64,000 nucleotides of DNA from Brucepastera parasyntrophica (lineage in GTDB: Bacteria > Spirochaetota > Spirochaetia > Treponematales > Treponemataceae). Shown in pieces: positions 54,081-63,979 of the stretch. Under the pieces are notes generated by a model. The model made no database searches and was not told the origin of the DNA. It saw only the letters and a program-made list of their open reading frames with translations. The DNA lies in assembly GCF_022376835.1 (NCBI RefSeq), contig NZ_CP084606.1, positions 1,606,501 to 1,670,500 on the forward strand, given 5' to 3'. The position numbers and the translations under genes were made by a program. The first letter of the stretch is position 1, and every line of letters begins with the position of its first letter.

Positions 54081-54801
54081 CGGTATATACGGCAGTGCGG
54101 AGACTGGTCATCATTCCATTCCGCCACGGAACATTTCTCTGTTCGAGGGCAGCCACCGTACGGTCTATATCATAGGGAATACGGATTATATCAAAGGTAA
54201 CAGGACCCGGGTTTTCCGGGGAATTTTCCTCTATCGTCACAATTCCGAAAGAAGCCCTGCTGTCGCTGTCCAGGGGTTTGCCTAGACTGCCGGGGTTCAG
54301 TATGCGGGCCTTTCCGGCTGTTTCGTTACGCGTAAAATGGGTATGCCCGCAGATGTATATAATGTTTTTATCTGTTTCAAGATCAGCCGCGCGAAGCGTT
54401 TCCTCATCAGAGTTATGCCTGCCGTGGACCATATCAATATGCCAGCCTCCGGCGTCAAACTGGTGTCGGGCGGGCAGAGCTTCAAGCCATTTTAAACTTT
54501 CAGGAGACAGCTGTGTGCGGGTCCAGTGGCTGTGACGGACTCCGTCAGTACTGCTGAAATAGGGGTTATGCTCGAGCGCGTATTCACTGTTCATATACCG
54601 GTCATGATTACCGCATAAATATATTTTTCCGTCGAACTTCCGCAGTAACTCCACCGTTTCCTCGGGGTACGGGCCCAGATTAACATAATCACCGAGAAAG
54701 TATACAGGCAGAGAGGATAAATTTTCCTTTTCTAGGTAATGAAAAAAAGCTTCGAGGGCGGGGAGATTTGCGTGAATGTCCGATGCCAGAATGAATTTCA
54801 T
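54073..54801 (-). CDS. Metallophosphoesterase (YfcE/MJ0936-like)
   Basis: This 242-residue calcineurin-like phosphoesterase has FILASDIHANLPALEAF, YFLGDYVNLGPYPEE, CGNHDRYMNS, DMVHGRHNSDEE and ICGHTHFTR, the complete set of metal ligands. The substrate could be a cyclic nucleotide or phosphodiester. The start at 54801 follows a TATACT -10 by 9 bp, with no RBS, so the leader is at most a few nt. It is coupled to the YmdB gene, suggesting related substrates. Confidence 0.85.
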   Translation of the reverse strand: MKFILASDIHANLPALEAFFHYLEKENLSSLPVYFLGDYVNLGPYPEETVELLRKFDGKIYLCGNHDRYMNSEYALEHNPYFSSTDGVRHSHWTRTQLSPESLKWLEALPARHQFDAGGWHIDMVHGRHNSDEETLRAADLETDKNIIYICGHTHFTRNETAGKARILNPGSLGKPLDSDSRASFGIVTIEENSPENPGPVTFDIIRIPYDIDRTVAALEQRNVPWRNGMMTSLRTAVYTDD

Positions 54802-54999
54802 TATTGTCCCAGTATAACGTAAATTTTGATGATTGGAAACATCTTTTTTATTTACGGCAGTATTTTCGGAAAGTTTCAGCAAAATAGAAAATACTACCGG
54901 GAAACTGCGTATATTTTAAGGTCCTGTTTCCGGGCATTGCCCGGAAACCAAGGTACCGTAAGCCGGATACATTATCTGAGCTGATACCGGCGGAACAGC

Positions 55000-55860
55000 C
55001 TACCGTGCCTGCCGGATATGATATCCGAGCGAATTCAATTCCGCAAGCAGACCGTCGGGACCGTACATATGGGCCAGCCCGACAACCACAAAGGCTGTTT
55101 CTTCCCCATTCAGATATTCTTCAATAAGAGGAAGCCAGTTCCGGTTTCTCTCCGCGATCATGGTTTCATAAGATTGGGGGGACTGCTGATACATTTTCCT
55201 GAGCATACTGTCAACAGCTTTTCCGTCTCCGGTTTCCCATGCCGAAAGCAGGGAAAAGGTATCGTCCAGAGCGGTGTCCCATTCCGCGATAAAAGATGAA
55301 ATATACTCATCTTCAAAGCCCATACCTTCGTTTGCCAGCAAATCAATCTGGAAATCCGTACTTTCCAGATAACCAAGCTGTTTTTCTTCCATTTCCGCGG
55401 CGGCAAACACATAAAGGTCAACCCCGGGAGCATCCAGGCCGGCGCTTTCCATTTGAAAGAGGGTCAGGATATTTGTAACGAGCGGGGGTTTGAAATATAT
55501 CAGCTGGTCAATAGGTATTTCGAATGATTCGCACAGCAAGGCCAGCTGTTCAAATGTTTCAGGTGAAAGCAGATCATAAAGCGTGTCTTCTTCGGGCAGA
55601 ATCATTTCGTACATCATTTTTTCCGCGAATTCGGGAGTTTCCATTTCCCCGATATCAGCCTCAAACACAGCTATATCGGCCCTTTCAAGAGCCCTGTCAA
55701 AAGCGGCGGGAAGCGGGTAATCTTCCTCGCGGAGAATATGGAGACTGCCGCCCAGATACAGAATTTTGCCGTCCCTGCTTATTTCCCACACGGAAGTCTG
55801 GGCGCCAAGCGAGGCGGCTATTAACAGCCCTGTCAAAAGAAATGCTATCAGTCTTTTCAT
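55000..55860 (-). CDS. TraB/GumN family protein
   Basis: This 286-residue protein has a signal peptide (MKRLIAFLLTGLLIAASLGA), the family start SRDGKILYLGGSLHILREED, FEADIGEME and the end VVGLAHMYGPDGLLAELNSL. TraB/GumN proteins carry two GX2H motifs (here GGSLH and VGLAH) and are possibly metalloproteases. GGGAGAG lies before the ATG. The 55861-56096 region shows no gene. Confidence 0.85.
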   Translation of the reverse strand: MKRLIAFLLTGLLIAASLGAQTSVWEISRDGKILYLGGSLHILREEDYPLPAAFDRALERADIAVFEADIGEMETPEFAEKMMYEMILPEEDTLYDLLSPETFEQLALLCESFEIPIDQLIYFKPPLVTNILTLFQMESAGLDAPGVDLYVFAAAEMEEKQLGYLESTDFQIDLLANEGMGFEDEYISSFIAEWDTALDDTFSLLSAWETGDGKAVDSMLRKMYQQSPQSYETMIAERNRNWLPLIEEYLNGEETAFVVVGLAHMYGPDGLLAELNSLGYHIRQAR

Positions 55861-56096
55861 TTAAATCTCTCCCGGTTTATCGGGAAAACACCGCCGCTTC
55901 CGGGCAGGCATGCTTTCCGCAGTATTTTATAACAGTTTACACCATTTTTCTGATTCCGCATACTTGTTTACGGAATTATTCCTGTTTGTGTTCCCTGTAA
56001 AAAAGCCCGTAAAAGCCCTTTCTCCGGGGAACATTCCTGTGCTATACTGTGAAATGTGATTGCTGTTCGCATTTTATACGGAATTACAGGGGAAAT

Positions 56097-58997
56097 ATGA
56101 AAAAAGAAGAAACCGTATTATTTTGTATTTTTCTTCTCCCTCTGCTTTTTCTTTTATCATGCGGCGCTCCCCGGAAAACGGAAAAACATCCTGTATATCT
56201 GAGTTACCGCAATATTCCGGGAGTTACGGAAGAAGAAATTCTTGCGATAGAAAACCTCCGGGCAAAACACGATTACTTTTTATATGGCATGAACCACACG
56301 GCGGAGGCCTTTTACCGTCAGGACGGAACCACGGGCGGATATGCCGATCTTTTTTCACGCTGGCTGAGCGCGCTTTTCGGGATTCCCTTCCGGCCATATA
56401 TTTGTGAATGGGAAGAACTTATAGCGGGCCTTGATTCAGGGGCCATACACTTTACCGGAGAACTTACTTCAAATCCCGAACGGCTTGATAAATACTATAT
56501 GACAGACCCAATAGCCGAACGGACCATCAAATACTTTTTTGTAAAAGGAAGCGAAAAACTTTCCGTTATTGCAAAAGAACGCACTCTCAGGTTTGCCTTT
56601 CTTAAAGGGGCTTTTACGTATAATCTGGTCGCGGCAGCCTCCGCCGACGCCTTTGACCCGGTATTTGTTGAATCCTATGAAGAGGCCGTGGATCAGCTTA
56701 CCGCAGGGACTATCGACGCGTTTTTTGAGGACGGCCCTGCGGAAGCGGCGTTTGACATATATCCTTTTATAGATGATCAGATCTTTTTTCCGCTTATTTA
56801 TACGCCTGTGTCACTCTCGACAGCGGAAGCCGCTCTCGCTCCGGTAATCAGTATAGTCCAGAAATATCTGCAATTGGGGGCCATTCACCAGCTTATCGGT
56901 TTATATAATCAGGGTGAAGAAGAATACCTGCGGCATAAACTGTTTATGCGGCTTGATGATGTGGAACGGAATTTTCTGGCAGTGAGCCAGGCGGAAAACC
57001 GGCCCGTAATGCTGGCCGCGGAATATGACAATTATCCGATAAGCTTTTATAACACAAGAGAGAAAGCCTGGCAGGGGATCGCTATTGATGTTCTGGATGA
57101 AATCGGCAGACTGACCGGGCTTGAATTCCAGCCGGTCAACGGCAAACACGATGAATGGCCCGAACTCCTCGACATGCTTGAATCGGGAAAAGCGTCAATC
57201 ATAACCGAACTTATCCGTTCCAACGAACGCGAGGGAAGGTTCCTCTGGACAGATGAAGCCTATTCCACGGATTATTACGCTCTGCTTTCCAGAACGGACC
57301 ACGAAGATATTACCATTAATCAGGTCCTCTATTCAAAAATCGGACTTGCGGAAGAAACCGCGTACACGGAGGTATTCCGGGAATGGTTCCCGGCGCATAC
57401 CGATGTTGTAATGTATCACTCCGTTGAAGAAGCTTTTGCCGGTCTTGAAAAGGGAGAAATTGACCTTTTTATGGCAACCAGAAACCTTCTGCTCAGCATT
57501 ACCAATTATCTCGAGCAGCCGGGCTTCAAGGCAAATCTGATTTTCAACCGCTCCTTCGGTTCCCATTTCGGTTTTAACAAAAACCAGGAAATCCTCTGTT
57601 CAATCATGGGCAAAGCCCAGGACCTTGTGGATACCGAAACTATTACCGAACGCTGGATACGCAGAGTATTTGACTACAGAAGAAAACTCTCCAGACTGCA
57701 TAACTCATACCTCGGAGGCTCCTCCGTCCTGCTCTTTTTTATACTGCTGCTGGTCCTTTCCCTGTTCCACAGGAACAGACAAATGAAAAAGAAACTTGAA
57801 GTAACAGTCAGGCAGCGGACAGCGGAACTGGAAATCCAGACCCACGCGGCCCAGGTTGCTTCCCGCGCGAAGAGCGATTTTCTTGCGCGTATGAGCCATG
57901 AAATCAGAACCCCGCTTAATGCCATTATAGGAATGGCGCAGATAATAAATCCGTATACCCAGGAAGCGGAAAGGGTCCAGTCTTCAATAAATGAAATTCT
58001 CGCGGCTTCTTCGCATCTTCTCGGAATTCTGAATGATATTCTGGATATGTCAAAAATAGAATCAGGAAAATTTCTACTCTCCTGCACTCCCTTCAGTTTT
58101 CAGACGGCAATGGAAGAAGTCGAAAAAATCATCATCCAGCGCTGCATTGAAAAAAACATAACCCTGAAAACCGATTTGCCGAAGCAGGATAATCTGTATG
58201 TTGCGGGCGATAAACTCAGGCTTAAACAGGTCCTCATTAATCTTCTGGGAAACGCCGTTAAATTTACCGGAGAAAACGGACATATAGAATTTTCGGTCAC
58301 AGCGGATTGTGAAGACAGCCGAAATATCACGCTGACGTTTACCATCACCGATAACGGGATCGGAATGACGCCCGGACAAATTGAAAAGCTCTTTATTCCC
58401 TTTGAACAGACAGACAAGTCCATTTCGGAACGGTTCGGCGGGACAGGTCTCGGACTCGCTATAAGCCAGAACCTGATCAGCCTCATGGGCGGAAAAATAA
58501 AAGTAGAAAGTATTCCTGAAGAGGGTTCAGCCTTTTTCTTTACCCTGCATTTTGAAAAAACGGAATCCGTGCAGGAAGAAATATCCCAGCCGCTGTTACG
58601 TTCGCTTGACCTTTCAGGAAAGCATCTTCTGCTGGTTGAGGATATTGAAATAAACCGGCTGATTCTTAAAGAAATGCTGGGCGAAACAAATATCGAGATC
58701 CGGGAGGCCGCGGATGGAGTCGAGGCAATAAAAAAATTTGAAGAATCGCCTGAAGGTTATTTTGATCTTATTTTTATGGATATTCAAATGCCCCGCATGG
58801 ATGGGTATGAAGCGGCCCGCTTAATCCGGTCCATGAACCGCAGCGACGCCGCCACTGTTCCCATTGTTGCGATGACTGCAAATGCTTACCGCGAAGATGT
58901 TGAACGCGCAAGGGCCGCGGGAATGAACGGCCATGTCGCAAAACCTGTTGACATAAGCAAGCTGAGAACCATACTTGCCGAAACCCTGAAACAATAA
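56097..58997 (+). CDS. Hybrid sensor kinase with two periplasmic solute-binding domains
   Basis: This 966-residue protein begins with a lipoprotein-like signal (LLPLLFLLSC, Cys about 20). It then has two SBP_bac_3-type domains (about 45-280 with GMNHTAEAFYRQDGTTGGYA, and 295-525 with FYNTREKAWQGIAIDVLDEI). A transmembrane helix (SVLLFFILLLVLSLF) is followed by a kinase core with SHEIRTPLNAIIG, the ATPase LINLLGNAVKFTG and [10 protein letters not shown], and a receiver (LIFMDIQMPRMDG). This is the BvgS/EvgS layout for sensing a small ligand. No separate regulator is adjacent. Confidence 0.9.
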   Translation: MKKEETVLFCIFLLPLLFLLSCGAPRKTEKHPVYLSYRNIPGVTEEEILAIENLRAKHDYFLYGMNHTAEAFYRQDGTTGGYADLFSRWLSALFGIPFRPYICEWEELIAGLDSGAIHFTGELTSNPERLDKYYMTDPIAERTIKYFFVKGSEKLSVIAKERTLRFAFLKGAFTYNLVAAASADAFDPVFVESYEEAVDQLTAGTIDAFFEDGPAEAAFDIYPFIDDQIFFPLIYTPVSLSTAEAALAPVISIVQKYLQLGAIHQLIGLYNQGEEEYLRHKLFMRLDDVERNFLAVSQAENRPVMLAAEYDNYPISFYNTREKAWQGIAIDVLDEIGRLTGLEFQPVNGKHDEWPELLDMLESGKASIITELIRSNEREGRFLWTDEAYSTDYYALLSRTDHEDITINQVLYSKIGLAEETAYTEVFREWFPAHTDVVMYHSVEEAFAGLEKGEIDLFMATRNLLLSITNYLEQPGFKANLIFNRSFGSHFGFNKNQEILCSIMGKAQDLVDTETITERWIRRVFDYRRKLSRLHNSYLGGSSVLLFFILLLVLSLFHRNRQMKKKLEVTVRQRTAELEIQTHAAQVASRAKSDFLARMSHEIRTPLNAIIGMAQIINPYTQEAERVQSSINEILAASSHLLGILNDILDMSKIESGKFLLSCTPFSFQTAMEEVEKIIIQRCIEKNITLKTDLPKQDNLYVAGDKLRLKQVLINLLGNAVKFTGENGHIEFSVTADCEDSRNITLTFTITDNGIGMTPGQIEKLFIPFEQTDKSISERFGGTGLGLAISQNLISLMGGKIKVESIPEEGSAFFFTLHFEKTESVQEEISQPLLRSLDLSGKHLLLVEDIEINRLILKEMLGETNIEIREAADGVEAIKKFEESPEGYFDLIFMDIQMPRMDGYEAARLIRSMNRSDAATVPIVAMTANAYREDVERARAAGMNGHVAKPVDISKLRTILAETLKQ

Positions 58998-59020
58998 CAG
59001 GCGGCACCGGGCCGCCTGTT
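58996..59020 (+). terminator. Terminator of the hybrid kinase gene
   Basis: A 10-bp stem AACAGGCGGC/GCCGCCTGTT with loop ACCGG, overlapping the stop codon, followed by TCGTT. Confidence 0.7.
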
Positions 59021-59097
59021 TCGTTACACAAACGTATTCTATTTCCGGCCGCGAAACAAAGCTTCCGCCGGACAGTACTAAGGCAGCGCTGATTAAG

Positions 59098-60012
59098 TCA
59101 TGACGGCTGCCCGGCGTTTTCCTTTTTCAGCAGGAAATACCGCAGAACACACTGGGCCGCGATCGCAAAAAGAAAGCTTACCCATGATATATGCCAGCCG
59201 GCAAGAAACCCGAACAGGCAGAAAAAGGCAAAGGCCGCAATCCATATCGCGCCGGACAGAAGTCCGAATTTCTCGGCACAGACCTGACTCTGTTCTTCCG
59301 CAAGCCGGCGGACCCAGGTTTTTTTTCTGTCTTTTTCGCTGAGTACCAGAAATGCGAGGAGCGCGGCGCCCGGAATTACAAAGGCTATCAGAGTGCCGAG
59401 CGCAGCAACCATTGATATATTCCCCGCCGGATAACCGGCACGCACCGCCTCTTCAGAAGCAATTTGCATATCACTGAAATAGACTATCGCGGCCACAAAC
59501 AGGCCGAACAGGAGCAGCGCCGACGCAAGGGTATACCACAAACTGCGCTTCCAGCTCATTGCGTAACGGACCCTTGTCTCCTGAGTCAGACCAAGAAAAA
59601 CAAAAGCGCCTAATGAAACAACGCCAAATGGCATAAACGAAGCTATTGTTTCCATTATACCGTCTGTAGAAAATCCCGTAATTGCGCCTACTATCAGTCC
59701 GAAAATGAAAATAACTCCGGCTGCCGGGTAACCGATCAGATGGACTTTGTCTAGCGGAATCGAGCGCATATAGGCATGGCTAATAATTTCAGTGCGTTTT
59801 TGCCTGCTCACCGTATCGGCAACTTCGGTAATATCGCCCAGTTCGTCCAGAGCTTTGTCCAGAGCTTCTTTTTCGTTCATACCCTTTCCTGTCATATCGG
59901 AAACCCTGTCCGACAGGTTTGAAACAATCTCTTCCTTCAATTCTTTCAGTTCCGCTGTCTCTTCATAGTCCGCGAATATTTTTTCTACAGCTTTTTCAAT
60001 TTCTTCCTGCAT
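59098..60012 (-). CDS. PadR-associated multi-pass membrane protein
   Basis: This 304-residue protein starts with a cytoplasmic alpha-helical domain (1-85: EEIEKAVEKIFADYEETAEL, GMNEKEALDKALDELGD), the 'permease prefix'/DUF1700-like module, then about six hydrophobic segments (IFIFGLIVGAITGF, WYTLASALLLFGLFVAAIVY, FVIPGAALLAFLVLS and others). The start at 60012 has AGGAGG 7 bp upstream. It overlaps the padR gene, and this pairing is common: the regulator controls the membrane protein. The function of the protein is not known. Confidence 0.75.
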   Translation of the reverse strand: MQEEIEKAVEKIFADYEETAELKELKEEIVSNLSDRVSDMTGKGMNEKEALDKALDELGDITEVADTVSRQKRTEIISHAYMRSIPLDKVHLIGYPAAGVIFIFGLIVGAITGFSTDGIMETIASFMPFGVVSLGAFVFLGLTQETRVRYAMSWKRSLWYTLASALLLFGLFVAAIVYFSDMQIASEEAVRAGYPAGNISMVAALGTLIAFVIPGAALLAFLVLSEKDRKKTWVRRLAEEQSQVCAEKFGLLSGAIWIAAFAFFCLFGFLAGWHISWVSFLFAIAAQCVLRYFLLKKENAGQPS

Positions 60013-60349
60013 TGTCATTCCTCCTGAATAGTTCAGCTAAAACCCGGTTGGTAAACTGCCAGTCATCAATATTGCGGTTAAGCAGTAAAGTCCCTTTCTG
60101 GGTTATTTTATAATATTTCCGCCGGCCTCCGTGTGTCTCCGCGCCCCAGTATGAAGTGATACAGCCGTCTGTTTCCAGCCGGCGAAAGGACGCATACAGT
60201 GTTGCTTCTTTCATTTCAAACCGGTCGCCGGTTTTTTCCAGTATTTTTTTGTAGATTTCATACCCGTAACTGTCACCCTGTTTTAAAAGGCTTAAAACAA
60301 TAGTATCAGTATGGCCCCGGAGCATATCGGATGATACTTTTCCTTTCAT
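59996..60349 (-). CDS. PadR-family transcriptional regulator
   Basis: This 117-residue winged-helix protein has the PadR signature: MLRGHTDTIVLSLLKQGDSY, GYEIYKKILE, MKEATLYASFRRLETDGCI and HGGRRKYYKITQKG. The start at 60349 has GGGGG 7 bp upstream. The promoter just upstream overlaps an AGTACT palindrome, a likely autoregulatory site. It is coupled to the membrane protein gene. Confidence 0.88.
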   Translation of the reverse strand: MKGKVSSDMLRGHTDTIVLSLLKQGDSYGYEIYKKILEKTGDRFEMKEATLYASFRRLETDGCITSYWGAETHGGRRKYYKITQKGTLLLNRNIDDWQFTNRVLAELFRRNDNAGRN

Positions 60350-60369
60350 TTTCATACCCCCTTAAGTAC

Positions 60370-60421
60370 AATATAAGACAAAGTACTATATCTGTCAATA
60401 TACTTTTCCAGTTTTAGTACT
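60370..60421 (-). promoter_or_regulatory. padR promoter with palindromic operator
   Basis: On the minus strand TTGACA (60398-60393), 17 bp, TATATT (60375-60370). AGTACT lies in the spacer, and a further TAGTAC lies near 60415-60420 upstream. These dyads are candidate PadR sites. Confidence 0.65.
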
Positions 60422-60506
60422 ATACTTGAAAGAGTTTTATAACAGATTAAGTATTAAATCAGGTTTAAGACAGATGAGGGGCTTTTCATTTGTGAAGAAA
60501 GGACTT

Positions 60507-63500
60507 TTACGCGTCCAGATACTCGGCGAGTTTTTCCATTAAGGTATTTACATCTATAGGTTTGGCAATATGCCCGTTCATTCCGGCCGCTATACACTCA
60601 TCAACATCTTCGGTAAAGGCATTTGCGGTCATCGCAATGATCGGGATTGTCTGCGCGTTTTCCAGCCCGGAAACACGGATTTGCCAGGTTGCGCTCAGGC
60701 CGTCGAGACCGGGCATTTGCACATCCATGAGAATGAGATCATAGTTCCGGCCGTTGCTGCGGAATTTTTCAACGCCTACGAGACCGTCCGTTGCCGTATC
60801 TATTGTGACGCCGGTTTCTTCAAGAATGTTCATTATAATTTCACGGTTGATTTCTATATCCTCAACCAGCAGAATGGTTTTTCCTCGCCAGTCATATACT
60901 TTTTTTTCAGCTTCGTTCGGTTCCGCGACAAAAGTTTTTTCAGTCAGCTGGACTATCGTATTATACATTACGGACGGGAGTACCGGTTTCGGAAGGAAAT
61001 TGGTAATTCCGAGCTGTTTGACATCGCCTTCGACCTCTGACCAGTCGGCAACGGAAATCATTATCACAATGACATCATCATTCATGATTTTCTTTATTTC
61101 CCTGGCAGTTTCAGCTCCGCTCATTCCGGGCATTTTCCAGTCGAGAAAAATAATATCATAGGGAATGGAATTTCCGAGATTTGTCCTGACTTTATCAATC
61201 GCTTCGGCTCCGCTTGACGCCGTATCGCAGGCCATTGAAAACCCGGTCAGTATATTATTGAAATAGATGCGCACATCCTCACTGTCATCAACAACGAGTA
61301 TCCGCAGGTCATTCCTCGGCTGTTTTTGCGGAAGGTCTTCCCTGAGTTCCGGCCCCCAATCAATGTCCACTTCGAAAATGAAATTCGAGCCTTTGCCCAG
61401 CTCGCTGTCCACCCATATTTCCCCGCCCATGAGATTGACAATTTTCTTGCATATCGCGAGGCCAAGTCCTGTTCCGCCGAATTTTCTGGTAATGCCTCCG
61501 TCGGCCTGTTCAAACGAATTGAACAGAATGCTTTTTTGGGTAGGACTGATGCCGATTCCGTTGTCTTTTACTTCCACATGCAAAACTGATGTGTTTCCGG
61601 TTTTCGGAAGATGCCGCACCTTCAGTGAAATGGCTCCCCCATCCGGCGTGAATTTTACCGCATTACTCAAAAGGTTCATTATAACCTGGGAAAGCCGGAG
61701 CTCATCGGCAATGACATAGTGCGTAAAGAGACTTTCAAAATCAAAGGTAAAGTTCTGCTCTTTTTCAGCCACCCTTACCTGAATAACATTGAAAATATTC
61801 TGTATCATTTTTTCGAAATTGAATTCTTTCGGAATAATTTCGAGCTTGTTGGCCTCTATTTTCGACATGTCCAGAATATCGTTTATCAGCCCCAAAAGCT
61901 GCTGCGACGCGTCTTCGATTTTACCGAGGCAGTATTGTATTTTTGACTGTTCATCGGTTTTTTTGGCAATGGTGGTCATACCGATAATAGCGTTCATGGG
62001 AGTCCGGATTTCATGACTCATGCGGGACAGGAATTCACTTTTTGCCCTTGTACTGGCGAGCGCGTCTTCCTTTGCCTGGATCAGGTTTTGGGTTGTTTCA
62101 TCCCGGTAAATGGCGGAGGCAATTAAAAGCCCGCCGGATTTTAATATGTCCTGTTCATGGTTGGTAAAAGAACGTTCCTTAGTGCAATCTTCAAAGCCCA
62201 TAAAGCCCCAGAATTCACCGTGAAGAGAAATAGGGATAACAAGCAGGGACTTGCACCCGTCCATACCGGGAAAATTGACGAGATTACCGTCAAGATCCTT
62301 GACCAGGGAATTGATTGGGGTCCCGGTTTCCACCAGATAACGCCAATTCGGTACAAAATCATCATAGGGAATATTTACGGCGGGAACGTCCTGGTGAGGT
62401 GATATATGGGCATAGCTTCTTGCCCATTCAGCAATCTGGGAACAGCAGACCCTGCCATTGATGGTGCTGTTTTTCCATATATAGGTCCGGTCCACGTCCA
62501 CACTTTTTCCGAGTATTTTCAGAGACTCCATAAGGACATCGTAAAAGTCGTCCCTGCTGTTTGCCATTAACAGGGACGCAACCGAGTTGACCGCTTTCAG
62601 GAGGCGGTCCTGCCGGATGAGTTCATTTTTTGCTTCTTTCAGGGAACGGAGATCAATCGCATAAGCGGCAAGGGCATGCGAACCTTTGTAGGAAATACGT
62701 TTAAGAATAACCCGCATCGGAACCCGGGCACCGTTAAGTTCAAGCTCCGTTTCAAATTCGCTGTATCCTTTTTCAAAAGCGGTTTTTATCCGGTCAGCCA
62801 GACTGATTGAAGTCCGGCCGTTGGGCTGATATCTGGGAACACTGCTGTTAATCAGCGGCATGAGATTTTCCACCAGTTCGTCTTTTGACCTGAACCCAAA
62901 ATATTCTACCGCGGCAGGATTGCTGTCGATGACATGGAAATGGGCATCGACAATAATATTGACATGGGGATTAGTTTCAAACATTACCTGATTGACCTGC
63001 TGGGTTTCTTCAAGCTCCTTAACGGCTTTTTGAATTTCAGCCTGGAGCCGTTCGTTATAGCGCTCGTTTTCTTCAAGCGCATCCTGAAGTCCCTTTTCGG
63101 TCTCTTTGAGTTTGTCAATATTTAAAAATCCGCCGACCGCTCGCAGCGGTTTTTTCTCCGGGGTCCACTCTATAATCCTGCCTATATCAAGCGCCCATAA
63201 ATAATGGCCGTTTTTCCGGCGCAGTCTGATCTCCCGGGAAAAATGGTCCGTTTTTTCGCTCAGGAAATCTTTCATTGCCTCAAGCGCGCCGGGTAAATCA
63301 TCAGGATGAATAAGCTCCCTCAGCTCGGAAAAAGCCCCGGTAAGTTCACCGGCTTCATATCCCATTATATCGAGAAAGTCCTGATTATATGTGAGCATGG
63401 CGGCGGGTATATTCCATTCCCAGGAAGCCAGGCCCGCTATCTTTGCTATAAAATCGAGCTGATCGGTTTTGAGTTTGAGCTGGGCTTCGGCGTTTTTTAT

Positions 63501-63926
63501 TCTGCTTACGTCCTGAACGACGCCCACCATCCTCACAGGCGAGCCGTTTTCATCCCGTTCGATAATACTTCCCCGGTTCTGGGCCCATATAACGGTTCCG
63601 TCTTTGCGCGCTATACGGAATTCGGATTCATATGTATCTGTTTTTCCCGCAATATAATCTTTTATTTCCTGATTTCCGGCGGCAAAATCTTCCGGGAGAA
63701 CCATTTTTTCCCAGGTTGAGGCGTCCTGAGGCAGTTCGCCTGTTTCATATCCTGTTATATGTTCCCACTGTTCACTGAAAACAACTCTACGGGAAGGAAT
63801 ATGGAGGTCCCACAAGCCGATACCGGCGGCGTTTATTATAACGTCCATAGAACCGGCAAAGTAGTCTGTTGGGGAAATTCTTTGATTTGAATTGTTTTGT
63901 TTATTATTACTGCTGTCAGGTGTCAT
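60507..63926 (-). CDS. Hybrid histidine kinase with PAS, GAF and two receivers
   Basis: This 1139-residue cytoplasmic protein has three PAS domains (about 27-145, 155-275, 320-445: [46 protein letters not shown]), a GAF domain (450-610: [20 protein letters not shown]), a kinase core ([45 protein letters not shown]), and two receivers ([22 protein letters not shown]). No transmembrane segment is seen, so it is a cytoplasmic sensor of energy state, redox or ligand. No output partner lies alongside. Repeat copy D sits upstream. Confidence 0.9.
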   Translation of the reverse strand: MTPDSSNNKQNNSNQRISPTDYFAGSMDVIINAAGIGLWDLHIPSRRVVFSEQWEHITGYETGELPQDASTWEKMVLPEDFAAGNQEIKDYIAGKTDTYESEFRIARKDGTVIWAQNRGSIIERDENGSPVRMVGVVQDVSRIKNAEAQLKLKTDQLDFIAKIAGLASWEWNIPAAMLTYNQDFLDIMGYEAGELTGAFSELRELIHPDDLPGALEAMKDFLSEKTDHFSREIRLRRKNGHYLWALDIGRIIEWTPEKKPLRAVGGFLNIDKLKETEKGLQDALEENERYNERLQAEIQKAVKELEETQQVNQVMFETNPHVNIIVDAHFHVIDSNPAAVEYFGFRSKDELVENLMPLINSSVPRYQPNGRTSISLADRIKTAFEKGYSEFETELELNGARVPMRVILKRISYKGSHALAAYAIDLRSLKEAKNELIRQDRLLKAVNSVASLLMANSRDDFYDVLMESLKILGKSVDVDRTYIWKNSTINGRVCCSQIAEWARSYAHISPHQDVPAVNIPYDDFVPNWRYLVETGTPINSLVKDLDGNLVNFPGMDGCKSLLVIPISLHGEFWGFMGFEDCTKERSFTNHEQDILKSGGLLIASAIYRDETTQNLIQAKEDALASTRAKSEFLSRMSHEIRTPMNAIIGMTTIAKKTDEQSKIQYCLGKIEDASQQLLGLINDILDMSKIEANKLEIIPKEFNFEKMIQNIFNVIQVRVAEKEQNFTFDFESLFTHYVIADELRLSQVIMNLLSNAVKFTPDGGAISLKVRHLPKTGNTSVLHVEVKDNGIGISPTQKSILFNSFEQADGGITRKFGGTGLGLAICKKIVNLMGGEIWVDSELGKGSNFIFEVDIDWGPELREDLPQKQPRNDLRILVVDDSEDVRIYFNNILTGFSMACDTASSGAEAIDKVRTNLGNSIPYDIIFLDWKMPGMSGAETAREIKKIMNDDVIVIMISVADWSEVEGDVKQLGITNFLPKPVLPSVMYNTIVQLTEKTFVAEPNEAEKKVYDWRGKTILLVEDIEINREIIMNILEETGVTIDTATDGLVGVEKFRSNGRNYDLILMDVQMPGLDGLSATWQIRVSGLENAQTIPIIAMTANAFTEDVDECIAAGMNGHIAKPIDVNTLMEKLAEYLDA

Positions 63927-63979
63927 AGTTTTTCTTCAGCATTCCCTTCCCGTCCATAATTCAAGATAATTCCGGTATT

